Of a stretch of DNA of 35,934 nt, positions 15,721 through 24,534 are shown piece after piece. Numbering within the stretch: the stretch's first letter is position 1; every line of letters begins with the position of its first letter. The stretch comes from Pseudomonas sp. GM21 (lineage in GTDB: Bacteria; Pseudomonadota; Gammaproteobacteria; Pseudomonadales; Pseudomonadaceae): assembly GCF_000282215.1 (NCBI RefSeq), contig NZ_AKJS01000197.1, positions 1 to 35,934 on the forward strand, given 5' to 3'. The position numbers and the translations under genes are program-made. Below the pieces are notes generated by a model that saw nothing but the letters and a program-made list of their open reading frames with translations, made no database searches and had not been told where the DNA came from.

Positions 15721-16463
15721 AGACTCCAATGTGGCTGGTCGTGGTCTGCCTGACCGCCAGCCTGCCAATCCAGGCTCAGACATTCAAACCCATTGAACTG
15801 AGCGATCAGGAATTGTCGGTTTTGCGAGGTCGCTATGTCATGCCGGGACGGATCATCAGTTTCGGCATTGCCATGACCAGCAGCTGGCAAAATGCCAACG
15901 GTGAAGTGATCGGGGCAACTTCCTCGATGCAGATTCAACAATCGACTATCAAACCACAATTCTACGTGACGATGATCGACGAAAAAGGAAATGGCTCGGC
16001 GCGTTCGCCAAACATCGGAACCGGTACCGTCACTGGCGGCAGCGGCCTCAACAGCACCGAAGGGGTCACTCAAGTCGTGCGTGCTGCCGGCGACAATAAC
16101 ATTGCCTACAACAACGTTGACATCAACGTCACAAAGGCTAACCAGGCACCGGCATTGCAACAGCAGGGCCAGGCACTGGCCGCAGGCTCGACGTTGATCG
16201 GCGCCAATGGTGCGGGCTCCTTGAGCGTGTCCTCGACCGGTACCGGTGTACAACTCAACATCGTGGCCAACAACAACCAAGGCAGTACCGTACAACGTCT
16301 GGCCCAGGGTGGGCTGATGCAGAACGCGACGTTACTCGGGGGTGGCAACCAGGTCCGCAATCTCACGTCCCTCAATGTCGTGCTGCGTGACAACGTGCCG
16401 ACAGCCGGTTCGCTGAACGGCAATCTGGACCAGCTTAAAGGTCTTCGCGCTCTCGGATTCTGA
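15717..16463 (+). CDS. fapE: FapE, fap operon accessory/minor fibre protein
   Basis: A 248-residue exported protein with a signal peptide ending I-Q-A-Q. After a short E-L-S-D-Q-E-L-S-x-L-R-G-R-Y-V segment, the protein is rich in Asn, Gln, Gly and Thr with beta-strand patterns but lacks the G-V-N-x-A-A-G amyloid motif. FapE is reported in purified Fap fibres in small amounts; its function is not established. Its N-terminal block resembles those of small Pseudomonas proteins that begin 'L-S-D-x-E-L-x-x-x-x-G'. GGGAG lies five bases before the ATG. Spacing to fapF is 48 bases. Confidence 0.88.
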   Translation: MKTPMWLVVVCLTASLPIQAQTFKPIELSDQELSVLRGRYVMPGRIISFGIAMTSSWQNANGEVIGATSSMQIQQSTIKPQFYVTMIDEKGNGSARSPNIGTGTVTGGSGLNSTEGVTQVVRAAGDNNIAYNNVDINVTKANQAPALQQQGQALAAGSTLIGANGAGSLSVSSTGTGVQLNIVANNNQGSTVQRLAQGGLMQNATLLGGGNQVRNLTSLNVVLRDNVPTAGSLNGNLDQLKGLRALGF

Positions 16464-16511
16464 TCTACGCTGAGTTTCACCAGATGGAGTGTCAGAAGGG
16501 ACGGCTAACCC

Positions 16512-17792
16512 ATGCAACGATCGTTAACGTTCAGAGTTGTTGTTTGTTTGAGTAGCCTGGCACCGGCCACTCTGCTGTACGCAGCATCGGACCCTCAAGT
16601 CGAAGCGCTGAAACAAGAACTCATGGAGTTGAAACAGCGTTACGAAGCACAACAGCAAGCGCTGATGGTACTCGAACAGCGCGTTCGCCAAGTCGAAGAA
16701 GCTCCTGCTACCCCTGTTCCCCAACGCCTGACCAAATCCCCTGCTGAAACAGTCAAGGGTGGCCAGACAGTGGCCGCCGGAGCGCCGGGAACCACTGGCA
16801 GTTCATACGGCCAATCGCTCCAGGATGACTCGCAACCGGCACAAAGCGTTTCCAACCTGTACGACGAGGCCAGTGGCTTCTTCGGCGGCGGCAAGTTCAG
16901 CGTCGAAACCGGCCTGACCTACACCCACTTCGATACCCGGGCACTGACGCTCAACGGCTTCCTCGCACTGGACTCGATTTTCCTCGGCAACATCAACCTC
17001 GACCGCATCAAGGCGGATAACTGGACCCTGGACCTCACCGCCCGCTACAACGTGGCGCAACGTTGGCAGTTCGACATTAACGTCCCCGTGATCTATCGCG
17101 AATCAACGTACTCCTCCGGTGGCGCTGGTGGTGCAGGTCCGGTGACGTCGGACGCAACCGTTACACGCGACCCGACTATCGGCGATGTGAACGTTGGCGT
17201 TGCTTACAAGTTTCTGGATGAGACCGCCAATCTGCCCGACTCGGTCTTTACCCTGCGCCTCAAGGCGCCGACCGGTGATGATCCTTACGGCATCAAGCTG
17301 GTCAATGACCCCAACAACGATAACCTCTCGGTACCCGAGGACTTGCCTACCGGCAATGGTGTCTGGTCGATCACCCCGGGTATCTCGCTGGTCAAGACCT
17401 TCGACCCGGCCGTGCTGTTCGGCAGCCTGGCCTACACCTACAACATGGAAGAATCTTTCAGTGACATCAGTCCTCAGGTCAATTCCAAGGTGCCTGGGGA
17501 CGTGAAACTGGGCGATTCCTGGCAGGTCGGCGCCGGTATTGCATTCGCCTTGAACGAAAAAATGAGTATGTCGTTTTCGTTCACTGATCAGTTCGCCAGA
17601 AAGAGCAAGATCAAGCCGGACGGTGGCGATTGGCAATCAATCACCAACAGCGATTACAACTCGGCCAACTTCAACATCGGCATGACCCTGGCAGCCTCCG
17701 AAAACCTGACGATCGTTCCCAACCTGGCCATCGGCGTCACCGAAGATGCGCCAGACTTTTCCTTCAGCCTGAAATTCCCGTACTACTTCTAA
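16512..17792 (+). CDS. fapF: FapF, outer-membrane amyloid secretion pore
   Basis: A 426-residue protein. A signal peptide ends Y-A-A-S (about 26) and a coiled coil spans residues about 28-63 (E-A-L-K-Q-E-L-M-E-L-K-Q-R-Y-E, then L-E-Q-R-V-R-Q-V-E-E). A Pro/Ser-rich linker follows to about 115, then a beta-barrel domain ending in the outer-membrane signature K-F-P-Y-Y-F with a terminal aromatic. This matches FapF, a trimeric outer-membrane channel whose N-terminal coiled coil gates export of FapB/C/E. It is the last operon gene and is followed by a strong terminator. Confidence 0.93.
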   Translation: MQRSLTFRVVVCLSSLAPATLLYAASDPQVEALKQELMELKQRYEAQQQALMVLEQRVRQVEEAPATPVPQRLTKSPAETVKGGQTVAAGAPGTTGSSYGQSLQDDSQPAQSVSNLYDEASGFFGGGKFSVETGLTYTHFDTRALTLNGFLALDSIFLGNINLDRIKADNWTLDLTARYNVAQRWQFDINVPVIYRESTYSSGGAGGAGPVTSDATVTRDPTIGDVNVGVAYKFLDETANLPDSVFTLRLKAPTGDDPYGIKLVNDPNNDNLSVPEDLPTGNGVWSITPGISLVKTFDPAVLFGSLAYTYNMEESFSDISPQVNSKVPGDVKLGDSWQVGAGIAFALNEKMSMSFSFTDQFARKSKIKPDGGDWQSITNSDYNSANFNIGMTLAASENLTIVPNLAIGVTEDAPDFSFSLKFPYYF

Positions 17793-17803
17793 TTAGCGCA
17801 CCC

Positions 17804-17833
17804 AAAAAACCCGCTTTTTTCAGCGGGTTTTTT
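17804..17833. terminator. intrinsic terminator after fapF
   Basis: AAAAAACCCGCT (17804-17815) pairs perfectly with AGCGGGTTTTTT (17822-17833) around a six-base loop. A/T runs on both sides suit it to stop both fapF and the convergent regulator transcripts. Confidence 0.92.
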
Positions 17834-17840
17834 CGTGTTA

Positions 17841-17889
17841 CTTGCGGCTTGCGGCTTGCGGCTTGCGGCTTGCGGCTTGCGGCTTGCGG
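17841..17889. repeat. seven tandem copies of CTTGCGG
   Basis: Seven perfect 7-bp units are followed by a partial CTTCC, placed between the fapF terminator and the stop codon of the convergent regulator. A heptanucleotide array of this kind should vary in number by slippage. Confidence 0.9.
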
Positions 17890-17903
17890 CTTCCAGCTAC
17901 AAA

Positions 17904-19229
17904 TCAGCGTATCTGATGCTTGTGCAATAAACGGTAGAAGGTAGGTCTGGATATCCCCAGTACCTTGGCGGCGATGCTCAAATTATCGCTGTGGCGGTTA
18001 AGTACATCGCATAAGGCCTGGCGCTCTGCCCGGTCCTTATAGTTTTCCAGCGTGCCCATCGGCACCGCGATCGTATGGTGACTGATCAACCCCAAGTCTC
18101 GCGCCTCAATCTGCCGACCTTCAGCCAACACCAGCCCGCGTCGTACCCGGTTGGCCAGCTCGCGCACATTGCCTGGCCAGTCATGCTTGCCCATGGCAAT
18201 CAGCGCGTCATCGCTGAAACTGCGAGGACGGCGGCCGGTTTCATGGCTGTAGAAGTGGGAAAAGTGGTTGGCCAGCATCGATAAATCAGCAAGGCGCTCA
18301 CGCAGTGGGGCGGTATCGACTTGCAGTACGTTCAGGCGGTAGTACAAATCTTCGCGGAAGCGATTTTTCTCGATCATGTCCTCAAGGTCTACGTGAGTCG
18401 CCGCCAACACCCGCACATCCACTGGAATCGGCTGACCGCCACCGACACGCTCGATGTGTTTTTCCTGCAGGAAGCGCAACAGATGGGCTTGCAGCTCCAA
18501 GGGCAAGTCACCGATCTCATCCAGAAACAGCGTGCCGCCATTGGCCGCTTCGATTCGTCCGACCTTGCGTTGATGAGCGCCGGTAAAGGCCCCCTTCTCG
18601 TGCCCAAACAATTCGGACTGGATCAAGTGTTCAGGAATTGCGCCGCAATTAATCGCGACAAAGGGTTTGTTGTGACGCTGGGATTGTTTATGGAGTGTGC
18701 GGGCGACCAGTTCTTTACCAGTACCGCTTTCACCACGAATCAATACCGGAGACTCGGTGGGCGCCAGCTTGCTCAGCAATTTACGCAGTTCACGAACCGG
18801 CTTGCTATCGCCCAGTAGCTCGTGTTCATTCTGTTGGACGTGAATCGTGCCCTTCCCGCGCAGGCGCGCCATGCCGAACGCCCGCCCCAGCGTGACTTGA
18901 ACCCGGGACACGTCAAACGGCAAGGTATGGAAGTCGAAAAACCATTCACAAACGAAATCCCCGACATTCTGCAAGCGCAGAATTTCCTGATCGAGCACGG
19001 CGATCCACTCAGTGCCACTGCGACTGATCAACTCTTTGACGGGCTCGGGGCGTTCCAGATGAAAAGGTTGTAAGCGCAACAGGCCAACGTCGCAGGTTAG
19101 ATCGGTGGCGTTCTCCAAAGAACTGCTGTCGACATCCCAGCCCACAGAGCGCAAACCCGGTAACAGACGATGGCAGTCATCGCAGGGGTCTACTACTAAC
19201 AGACGTCGTAACGCAGGCGTTTCGATCAT
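17904..19229 (-). CDS. sigma-54-dependent activator (bEBP), probable fap regulator
   Basis: A 441-residue enhancer-binding protein. Residues 1-130 resemble a degenerate receiver-like domain of the VpsR type. The AAA+ domain has Walker A G-E-S-G-T-G-K-E (166-173), the sigma-54-contacting loop G-A-F-T-G-A (213-218) and Walker B T-L-F-L-D-E (233-238). The C-terminal Fis-type helix-turn-helix includes L-S-I-A-A-K-V-L-G-I-S-R-P-T-F-Y-R. The intact GAFTGA loop means it should activate RpoN promoters. It is convergent with the fap operon, which itself has a -24/-12 promoter, so fap is the obvious candidate target. VpsR-type N-termini can respond to cyclic di-GMP; whether this one does cannot be told from the sequence. 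The start is supported by AAGGAA five bases upstream. Confidence 0.9.
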   Translation of the reverse strand: MIETPALRRLLVVDPCDDCHRLLPGLRSVGWDVDSSSLENATDLTCDVGLLRLQPFHLERPEPVKELISRSGTEWIAVLDQEILRLQNVGDFVCEWFFDFHTLPFDVSRVQVTLGRAFGMARLRGKGTIHVQQNEHELLGDSKPVRELRKLLSKLAPTESPVLIRGESGTGKELVARTLHKQSQRHNKPFVAINCGAIPEHLIQSELFGHEKGAFTGAHQRKVGRIEAANGGTLFLDEIGDLPLELQAHLLRFLQEKHIERVGGGQPIPVDVRVLAATHVDLEDMIEKNRFREDLYYRLNVLQVDTAPLRERLADLSMLANHFSHFYSHETGRRPRSFSDDALIAMGKHDWPGNVRELANRVRRGLVLAEGRQIEARDLGLISHHTIAVPMGTLENYKDRAERQALCDVLNRHSDNLSIAAKVLGISRPTFYRLLHKHQIR

Positions 19230-19573
19230 GACTGTTCCTTGACGCCAAATTTTAGGAATTATTCGAAAAAACAGTCATTTGGCGGACCTGGCTGTAACAT
19301 TAGCAAGAATTTGACAGGCCCTTGTATCGATTGATTATAGAAGCACTACTTAGTTAGTTATAAGAAGGTTTTTTTGTGAGTTACCTGACGAGTCAAATCT
19401 TTCGGTCAGCTTTCAAAAGATGCGTTTGCGTTGCGCATTTGAAAGAAACTTGAAATTTCTTTTGATTGTGTGTGACCTGACCCGCTGTTGGGGGCATCAG
19501 TACAAGTAACCAGCCGCACGGTAAGCCCAACCGACGGCACATCACTTGATTGGGCATACAGAGAGAAGACCCC
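19230..19573. other. divergent intergenic region between regulator and small orphan gene
   Basis: 344 bases. A TTGACA at 19311-19316 with GATTAT 16 bases later could be a sigma-70 promoter reading rightwards, which would give the 88-residue gene a leader of over 200 bases. The leader contains a hairpin pairing CTTTCAAA (19410-19417) with TTTGAAAG (19438-19445). No known riboswitch is recognised. Confidence 0.4.
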
Positions 19574-19840
19574 ATGACCGCCCCGCTCCGTATCAACGAA
19601 GCTCTTTTGATTGCCGACCGCGCGTTCCAGCCTTTCCACTGCGTCGCCTGGGCTCAACAAGATGGCAATGGCGAGCTTTGCATCACGGTCATTGACCGCA
19701 CCAATACCCATATCGGTCACACCCAGATCCCCAGCAGCGCCTATTGCGCCCCGGTAAAACTCGAACACCTGCTTCAGCAGGCCCGAGCCGAGCTGAGCCA
19801 GGAAGGTTATCAATTACAGTCATGGTCCATGCCGCACTAA
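19574..19840 (+). CDS. small conserved-looking protein of unknown function
   Basis: An 88-residue soluble protein with no signal peptide or membrane segment. The sequence alternates short beta-like strands (H-C-V-A-W-A, G-E-L-C-I-T-V-I-D-R) with a C-terminal helix (H-L-L-Q-Q-A-R-A-E-L). I do not recognise a domain. Base composition is normal for the genome and AGAGAGAAG precedes the ATG, so the gene is probably real and native. It stands alone, divergent from the fap regulator. Confidence 0.65.
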   Translation: MTAPLRINEALLIADRAFQPFHCVAWAQQDGNGELCITVIDRTNTHIGHTQIPSSAYCAPVKLEHLLQQARAELSQEGYQLQSWSMPH

Positions 19841-20114
19841 GGGCGATTGCGGATTACTACAACGTAGTCCGCCCCTTCGCCTGTTATCAAGTTGGCTGTT
19901 TTCAACAGTAACAGCGCGCCCCCACTGCAACTTCGCCGTATCGAATTACTTGGCAGACTTGTCAGTGGTACGAAAAGACACTGTTCTGGCACACAGTGAC
20001 CCTCCGCCTGTTAGTTATGACAGTTGTGCGATCGATCATTCAGGGATTGAATGTTTAGCAGACAGTTGCCCTCCCGCCCCTCGGGTTTCGGTCAGCTCGC
20101 AAGGAGATGCGTGC

Positions 20115-21404
20115 ATGCCACACCAAACGGCTTTTGCCCTACCTGCATCACGGAACATCGCTGGCGACCTGGATCACAGTTTCGCCTCCAGTGGCAAAAC
20201 TCAAGTGTATTTCGCCGGTAGCCTTTCAAGTATCGCCAACGGCGTGGAGATTGACGCCAATGGTCGCCTGCTGGTGGCGGCGACCGTCGGTATGCCGAAT
20301 GGCAGCTGCTTTGGCCTCGCTCGATTACTTGAGGATGGCTCGGCGGACCTCGCATTTGGCACCAATGGCAGCGTTATCGGGCAGTTCCAGCACGGTCACG
20401 AGGCAATGGCGGGCAAAGTCCACGTCCTCGCCAATGGGCATATTCTGGTGGCCGGCCTGCACTATGAAAACGCTCATCGAACGTTGCCCGCATTGGCGCT
20501 GTTCGATTCGCAGGGCCATCCCGTCGAACACTTTGCCGACAACGGGCTTTGCGTCGTACGCCTGCCGGGGAACCTGTCCCTGGGCATGCGCGATCTCTGG
20601 CTCCCCCCTGGCGTCCCGGGCGCCGAAGGCTGCGACGTACAGGTCCAGGCGGACGGCCGAATCCTGCTGCTGGCCAATCATCATTTCGAACTGGCCGATC
20701 ATGTCGGCCTGCTGATCTGCCTCACCCGCCAGGGCGCGTTGGACACGTCCTTCAACGGCCGCGGGTTTGTCATCGTCAGGCACTTGCTGATGAACTCCTG
20801 GCTCAGCAGCCTGATGGTGCAACGCGATGGCCGGATAATGGTCGGCGGATCGGTCAATTTCCCCGAAGAAGGTTTGCTGGCCCGCTATCTTCCTGACGGT
20901 CATCTGGATGAATCCTTCGCGGCGGATGGTTTTATGACGTTCAGGGCTGCGGAGCGCGGCGCTCAGGTCAGCCAGATCATTGAACAAGACAATGGCGACT
21001 TGCTGTGTCTTGGCAGCAGTCGCGACCCCATGAACTGCCTCGCCTTGAAAGTACACAGTAATGGTCACCCGGATGTTCATTGCAACGGCGGTAAGCCTCA
21101 GCTACTGAGCATTGGACGCAACAGCTGCCAGTGGACTGCCGCCCGGCGCCAGTCAGATGGCCGTGTAGTGGCGGTCGGCGCCACCCTCGGCGGGATTGAA
21201 GCCGATTTCCTCCTGGCCCGCTATTTACCCAGCGGGCAACCAGATCCTGGCTTTGCCGAAGGCACTTGCTGGGTTCGCACGCGTCTGGGCCGCTGCCTGG
21301 ACACCGCGACGTCGGTGGCCATTCAGGCTGACGGTAAAGTTGTCGTGGGCGGTTATTCATTGGATGGCAACTACAAGGCCGTTGTAGTGCGATACCTAAG
21401 TTAG
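20115..21404 (+). CDS. delta-60 repeat protein (beta-propeller-like)
   Basis: A 429-residue protein built from about seven copies of a roughly 60-residue unit of the pattern 'A-R-Y-x-x-D/S-G-x-x-D-x-x-F-x-x-x-G ... V/I-Q-x-D-G-R/K-I/V-x-V/L-G-G/A', the delta-60 (DUF5122) repeat. Such proteins fold like beta-propellers and are often exported, but no signal peptide is visible here. The start is chosen at 20115 because AAGGAG lies eight bases upstream; a start 55 codons earlier gives an unrelated Pro/Cys-rich tail without a ribosome site. Function is unknown; a binding or scaffold role is only a guess. Confidence 0.8.
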   Translation: MPHQTAFALPASRNIAGDLDHSFASSGKTQVYFAGSLSSIANGVEIDANGRLLVAATVGMPNGSCFGLARLLEDGSADLAFGTNGSVIGQFQHGHEAMAGKVHVLANGHILVAGLHYENAHRTLPALALFDSQGHPVEHFADNGLCVVRLPGNLSLGMRDLWLPPGVPGAEGCDVQVQADGRILLLANHHFELADHVGLLICLTRQGALDTSFNGRGFVIVRHLLMNSWLSSLMVQRDGRIMVGGSVNFPEEGLLARYLPDGHLDESFAADGFMTFRAAERGAQVSQIIEQDNGDLLCLGSSRDPMNCLALKVHSNGHPDVHCNGGKPQLLSIGRNSCQWTAARRQSDGRVVAVGATLGGIEADFLLARYLPSGQPDPGFAEGTCWVRTRLGRCLDTATSVAIQADGKVVVGGYSLDGNYKAVVVRYLS

Positions 21405-21481
21405 ACCGGACTGCTTCCCCGAGCTTGATATTCCCATCTTGTTACGGCAAGTTGCGCGCTACTTTAAACAAGGAGTAGCCG

Positions 21482-22984
21482 ATGTCCGGTTCAATGACCC
21501 AGGCGTTCACGCATAACTTTCTCGGCAACTCACCTCGCTGGTACAAGGCAAGCATTCTCGGTTTCCTGATAATCAACGCTCTGGTGCTATGGACGGTCGG
21601 TCCGGTCGCAGCCGGTTGGTTGCTGGTGCTGGAATTCATCTTCACCCTGGCGATGGCGCTCAAGTGTTATCCGCTGATGCCCGGCGGACTGCTGCTGATC
21701 GAAGCACTGCTGCTGAAAATGACCACGCCACAGGCGCTGTATGACGAACTGCTGCACAACTTTCCGGTCATCCTGCTGCTGATGTTCATGGTGGCCGGTA
21801 TCTATTTCATGAAAGACCTGCTGCTGTTTCTGTTCTCGCGCTTACTGCTGGGGGTTCGCTCCAAGGCACTTCTGGCGTTGATGTTCTGCTTCCTTTCGGC
21901 ATTCCTGTCGGCCTTCCTGGATGCCTTGACCGTGACGGCAGTGATTATCAGTGCGGCCATGGGGTTTTATTCGGTCTATCACCGAGTCGCTTCGGGCAAT
22001 GATCCACGCCAGGACAGCGAGTTCAGCGATGACCAGCACTTACCCGCACTTCACCATGCAGACCTCGAACAGTTCCGCTCCTTCTTGCGTAGCTTGTTGA
22101 TGCACGGTGCCGTGGGCACGGCATTAGGCGGCGTGTGCACGCTGGTGGGTGAACCACAGAACCTGCTGATCGGCCATGAAATGGGTTGGCATTTCGCCGA
22201 ATTCTTTTTGAAGGTGGCCCCGGTTTCGCTGCCGGTGCTGGTCGTCGGCCTGGTGACCTGCGTGTTACTGGAGAAACTGCGCTGGTTCGGTTACGGCACC
22301 CTGCTGCCGGACAACGTGCGCGCGGTGCTGGCCAACTATGCTGACGAAGACAACGCCGAACGAACCTCACGCCAACGCGCCGCCTTGTTGGTGCAAGGCA
22401 CCGCTGCGCTGATCCTGATTGCAGGGTTGGCGTTCCACATCGCGGAAGTCGGCCTGATCGGGTTGATGGTGATCGTCCTGATCACTGCGTTCACCGGCAT
22501 CACTGACGAGCATCGTATCGGCAATGCGTTCAAGGACGCTATGCCGTTCACTGCGTTGCTGGTGGTGTTTTTTGCGGTGGTGGCGGTGATTCACGACCAG
22601 CAATTGTTCACTCCGCTGATTCATTGGGTATTGACGCTGCCAACCCATCAGCAACCGGGCATGCTGTTTATTGCCAACGGCTTGTTGTCCGCCATCAGCG
22701 ACAACGTATTTGTGGCGACCATTTACATTACTGAAGTTAAACATGCGTTTATCACCGGCCAAATGACCCGTGATCACTTCGAGACGCTGGCCATTGCAAT
22801 CAACACCGGGACAAACCTGCCCAGCGTAGCGACACCCAATGGCCAGGCCGCGTTCCTGTTTCTGCTGACCTCGGCGATTGCACCGCTGATTCGCCTGTCA
22901 TACGGGAGGATGGTGTGGATGGCGTTGCCGTATACGGTGGTGATGGGCGGATTGGGCTGGTATGCGGTGAGTTTCTGGCTGTAA
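21482..22984 (+). CDS. nhaB: Na+/H+ antiporter NhaB
   Basis: A 500-residue polytopic inner-membrane protein, the usual NhaB length. The N-terminal F-L-G-N-S-P-x-W-Y-K block, the F-L-D-A-L-T-V-T-A-V segment with its buried aspartate, and G-E-P-Q-N-L-L-I-G are characteristic. It exchanges sodium for protons and supports growth at neutral to alkaline pH under salt. ACAAGGAG sits eight bases before the ATG. It is convergent with zwf, 26 bases apart, with no obvious terminator between. Confidence 0.95.
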   Translation: MSGSMTQAFTHNFLGNSPRWYKASILGFLIINALVLWTVGPVAAGWLLVLEFIFTLAMALKCYPLMPGGLLLIEALLLKMTTPQALYDELLHNFPVILLLMFMVAGIYFMKDLLLFLFSRLLLGVRSKALLALMFCFLSAFLSAFLDALTVTAVIISAAMGFYSVYHRVASGNDPRQDSEFSDDQHLPALHHADLEQFRSFLRSLLMHGAVGTALGGVCTLVGEPQNLLIGHEMGWHFAEFFLKVAPVSLPVLVVGLVTCVLLEKLRWFGYGTLLPDNVRAVLANYADEDNAERTSRQRAALLVQGTAALILIAGLAFHIAEVGLIGLMVIVLITAFTGITDEHRIGNAFKDAMPFTALLVVFFAVVAVIHDQQLFTPLIHWVLTLPTHQQPGMLFIANGLLSAISDNVFVATIYITEVKHAFITGQMTRDHFETLAIAINTGTNLPSVATPNGQAAFLFLLTSAIAPLIRLSYGRMVWMALPYTVVMGGLGWYAVSFWL

Positions 22985-23010
22985 CACAGACTTAAACTGC
23001 ACCCCGCCCC

Positions 23011-24534
23011 TCATCCAACGCTATGCCAGACGCGACCGTCACGGGCCAGCAGCTCATCGGCATCGGCCGGGCCATCCTCCCCGGCCGCGTAATGCTGAAC
23101 CGTCGCGTCCTGCTGCCAGGCATCGAGGAACGGCTGTACGGCGCGCCAGCCGTTCTCAATGTTGTCGGCGCGCTGGAACAGCGTCTGATCGCCGGTCAGG
23201 CAATCATATATAAGGGTTTCGTAGCCGGTGGACGGCTGCATTTCGAAGAAGTCCTTGTAGGCAAAGCCCAGTTCGATATTGGCCATCTTCAACGCCGGGC
23301 CAGGCCGCTTGGCCAACAGGTCGAACCACATACCTTCGTTAGGCTGGATCTGGATCCGCAGGTAGGTCGGTTGCAGCTCATCGACTTCGGTATCACGGAA
23401 CTGCGCATACGGCGCCGGTTTGAAGCAGATAACGATCTCGGTATCGCGCACGCTCATGCGTTTACCGGTGCGCAAGTAGAACGGCACACCGACCCAACGC
23501 CAGTTGTCGATCATGACTTTGAGCGCCACGTAGGTTTCGGTGGTGCTGTCGGGCGCCACGTTGTTTTCCTGGCGATACCCCGGCAATGGCTTGCCGTCGA
23601 CTTCGCCAGCGGCGTATTGCCCGCGGACCGAATTGGCCCGTGCCTCTTCGGTAGACCAAGGGCGAATGGCCCCCACGACTTTGGCTTTTTCACCACGGAC
23701 CGCATCGGCGCCAAACGCGGCCGGCGGCTCCATTGCCACCATCGCCAATAACTGAAACAGGTGATTGGGCACCATGTCCCGCAAGGCGCCGGTGTGTTCA
23801 TAAAAACTGCCACGGGTTTCCACGCCGACGGTTTCGGCGGCGGTTATCTGCACGTGGTCGATGTAATGGTTGTTCCAGAACGCTTCGAACAGGCTGTTGG
23901 AAAACCGGCTGATCAGAATGTTCTGCACGGTTTCCTTGCCCAGGTAGTGATCGATCCGGTAGATCTGGTTTTCCGTCATCACCTTGAGCAAGCACGCATT
24001 CAAGGCTTCGGCGGTTTGCAGATCGGAGCCGAACGGTTTTTCGATGACCACCCTTCTGAATGCTTGCGGCGTCTCTTGCAGCAAACCCGCTGCGCCGAGC
24101 CGACGCACTACTTCGCTGAAAAAACGTGGCGCGGTCGCCAGGTAAAAGACCGCATTGCCGGTGCCGCTGGCGGCGATTTTCGCCGCCAGTGCTTGATAAG
24201 TGCTGTCGTCCAGGAAGTCGCCCTGGACGTAGCTGATACCTTGGGCCAGTTTGGCCCACGCCTGCGGATCAAGGGCTTGATCGCCCTTGCCGACCTTGGC
24301 CGCCACTTCGCTTCGAATAAAGTCTTCGAGCTTGCGGGCAAAGGCGTCGTCAGTAATGGCGTTGTGGTCAACGCCGATGATCCGCAATCCATCCCCCAGC
24401 AGACCGTCGCGACTCAGGTTGTACAGCGCCGGCATCAGCAGGCGCTTGACCAGGTCACCGTGGGCACCGAACAGGAACAGCGTGGTCGGTGGTGCGGGTT
24501 CTGCCTTGGATTTATTGCGGATCAGACGGGTCAT
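23011..24534 (-). CDS. zwf: glucose-6-phosphate 1-dehydrogenase
   Basis: A 507-residue enzyme with an N-terminal nucleotide-binding G-A-H-G-D-L-V-K-R motif and the active-site R-I-D-H-Y-L-G-K-E segment, plus a conserved C-terminal domain. It oxidises glucose-6-phosphate to 6-phosphogluconolactone with NADP+ or NAD+, feeding the Entner-Doudoroff and pentose phosphate routes. The ATG overlaps the end of gnd by 4 bases, so the two are co-translated. Pseudomonads often carry several zwf copies; this one is the gnd-linked form, distinct from the zwf-pgl-eda copy near hexR. Confidence 0.95.
   Translation of the reverse strand: MTRLIRNKSKAEPAPPTTLFLFGAHGDLVKRLLMPALYNLSRDGLLGDGLRIIGVDHNAITDDAFARKLEDFIRSEVAAKVGKGDQALDPQAWAKLAQGISYVQGDFLDDSTYQALAAKIAASGTGNAVFYLATAPRFFSEVVRRLGAAGLLQETPQAFRRVVIEKPFGSDLQTAEALNACLLKVMTENQIYRIDHYLGKETVQNILISRFSNSLFEAFWNNHYIDHVQITAAETVGVETRGSFYEHTGALRDMVPNHLFQLLAMVAMEPPAAFGADAVRGEKAKVVGAIRPWSTEEARANSVRGQYAAGEVDGKPLPGYRQENNVAPDSTTETYVALKVMIDNWRWVGVPFYLRTGKRMSVRDTEIVICFKPAPYAQFRDTEVDELQPTYLRIQIQPNEGMWFDLLAKRPGPALKMANIELGFAYKDFFEMQPSTGYETLIYDCLTGDQTLFQRADNIENGWRAVQPFLDAWQQDATVQHYAAGEDGPADADELLARDGRVWHSVG

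Noticed and set aside
17841..17889. CRISPR-like array
   Set aside because: Units are 7 bases with no spacers; a simple tandem repeat.
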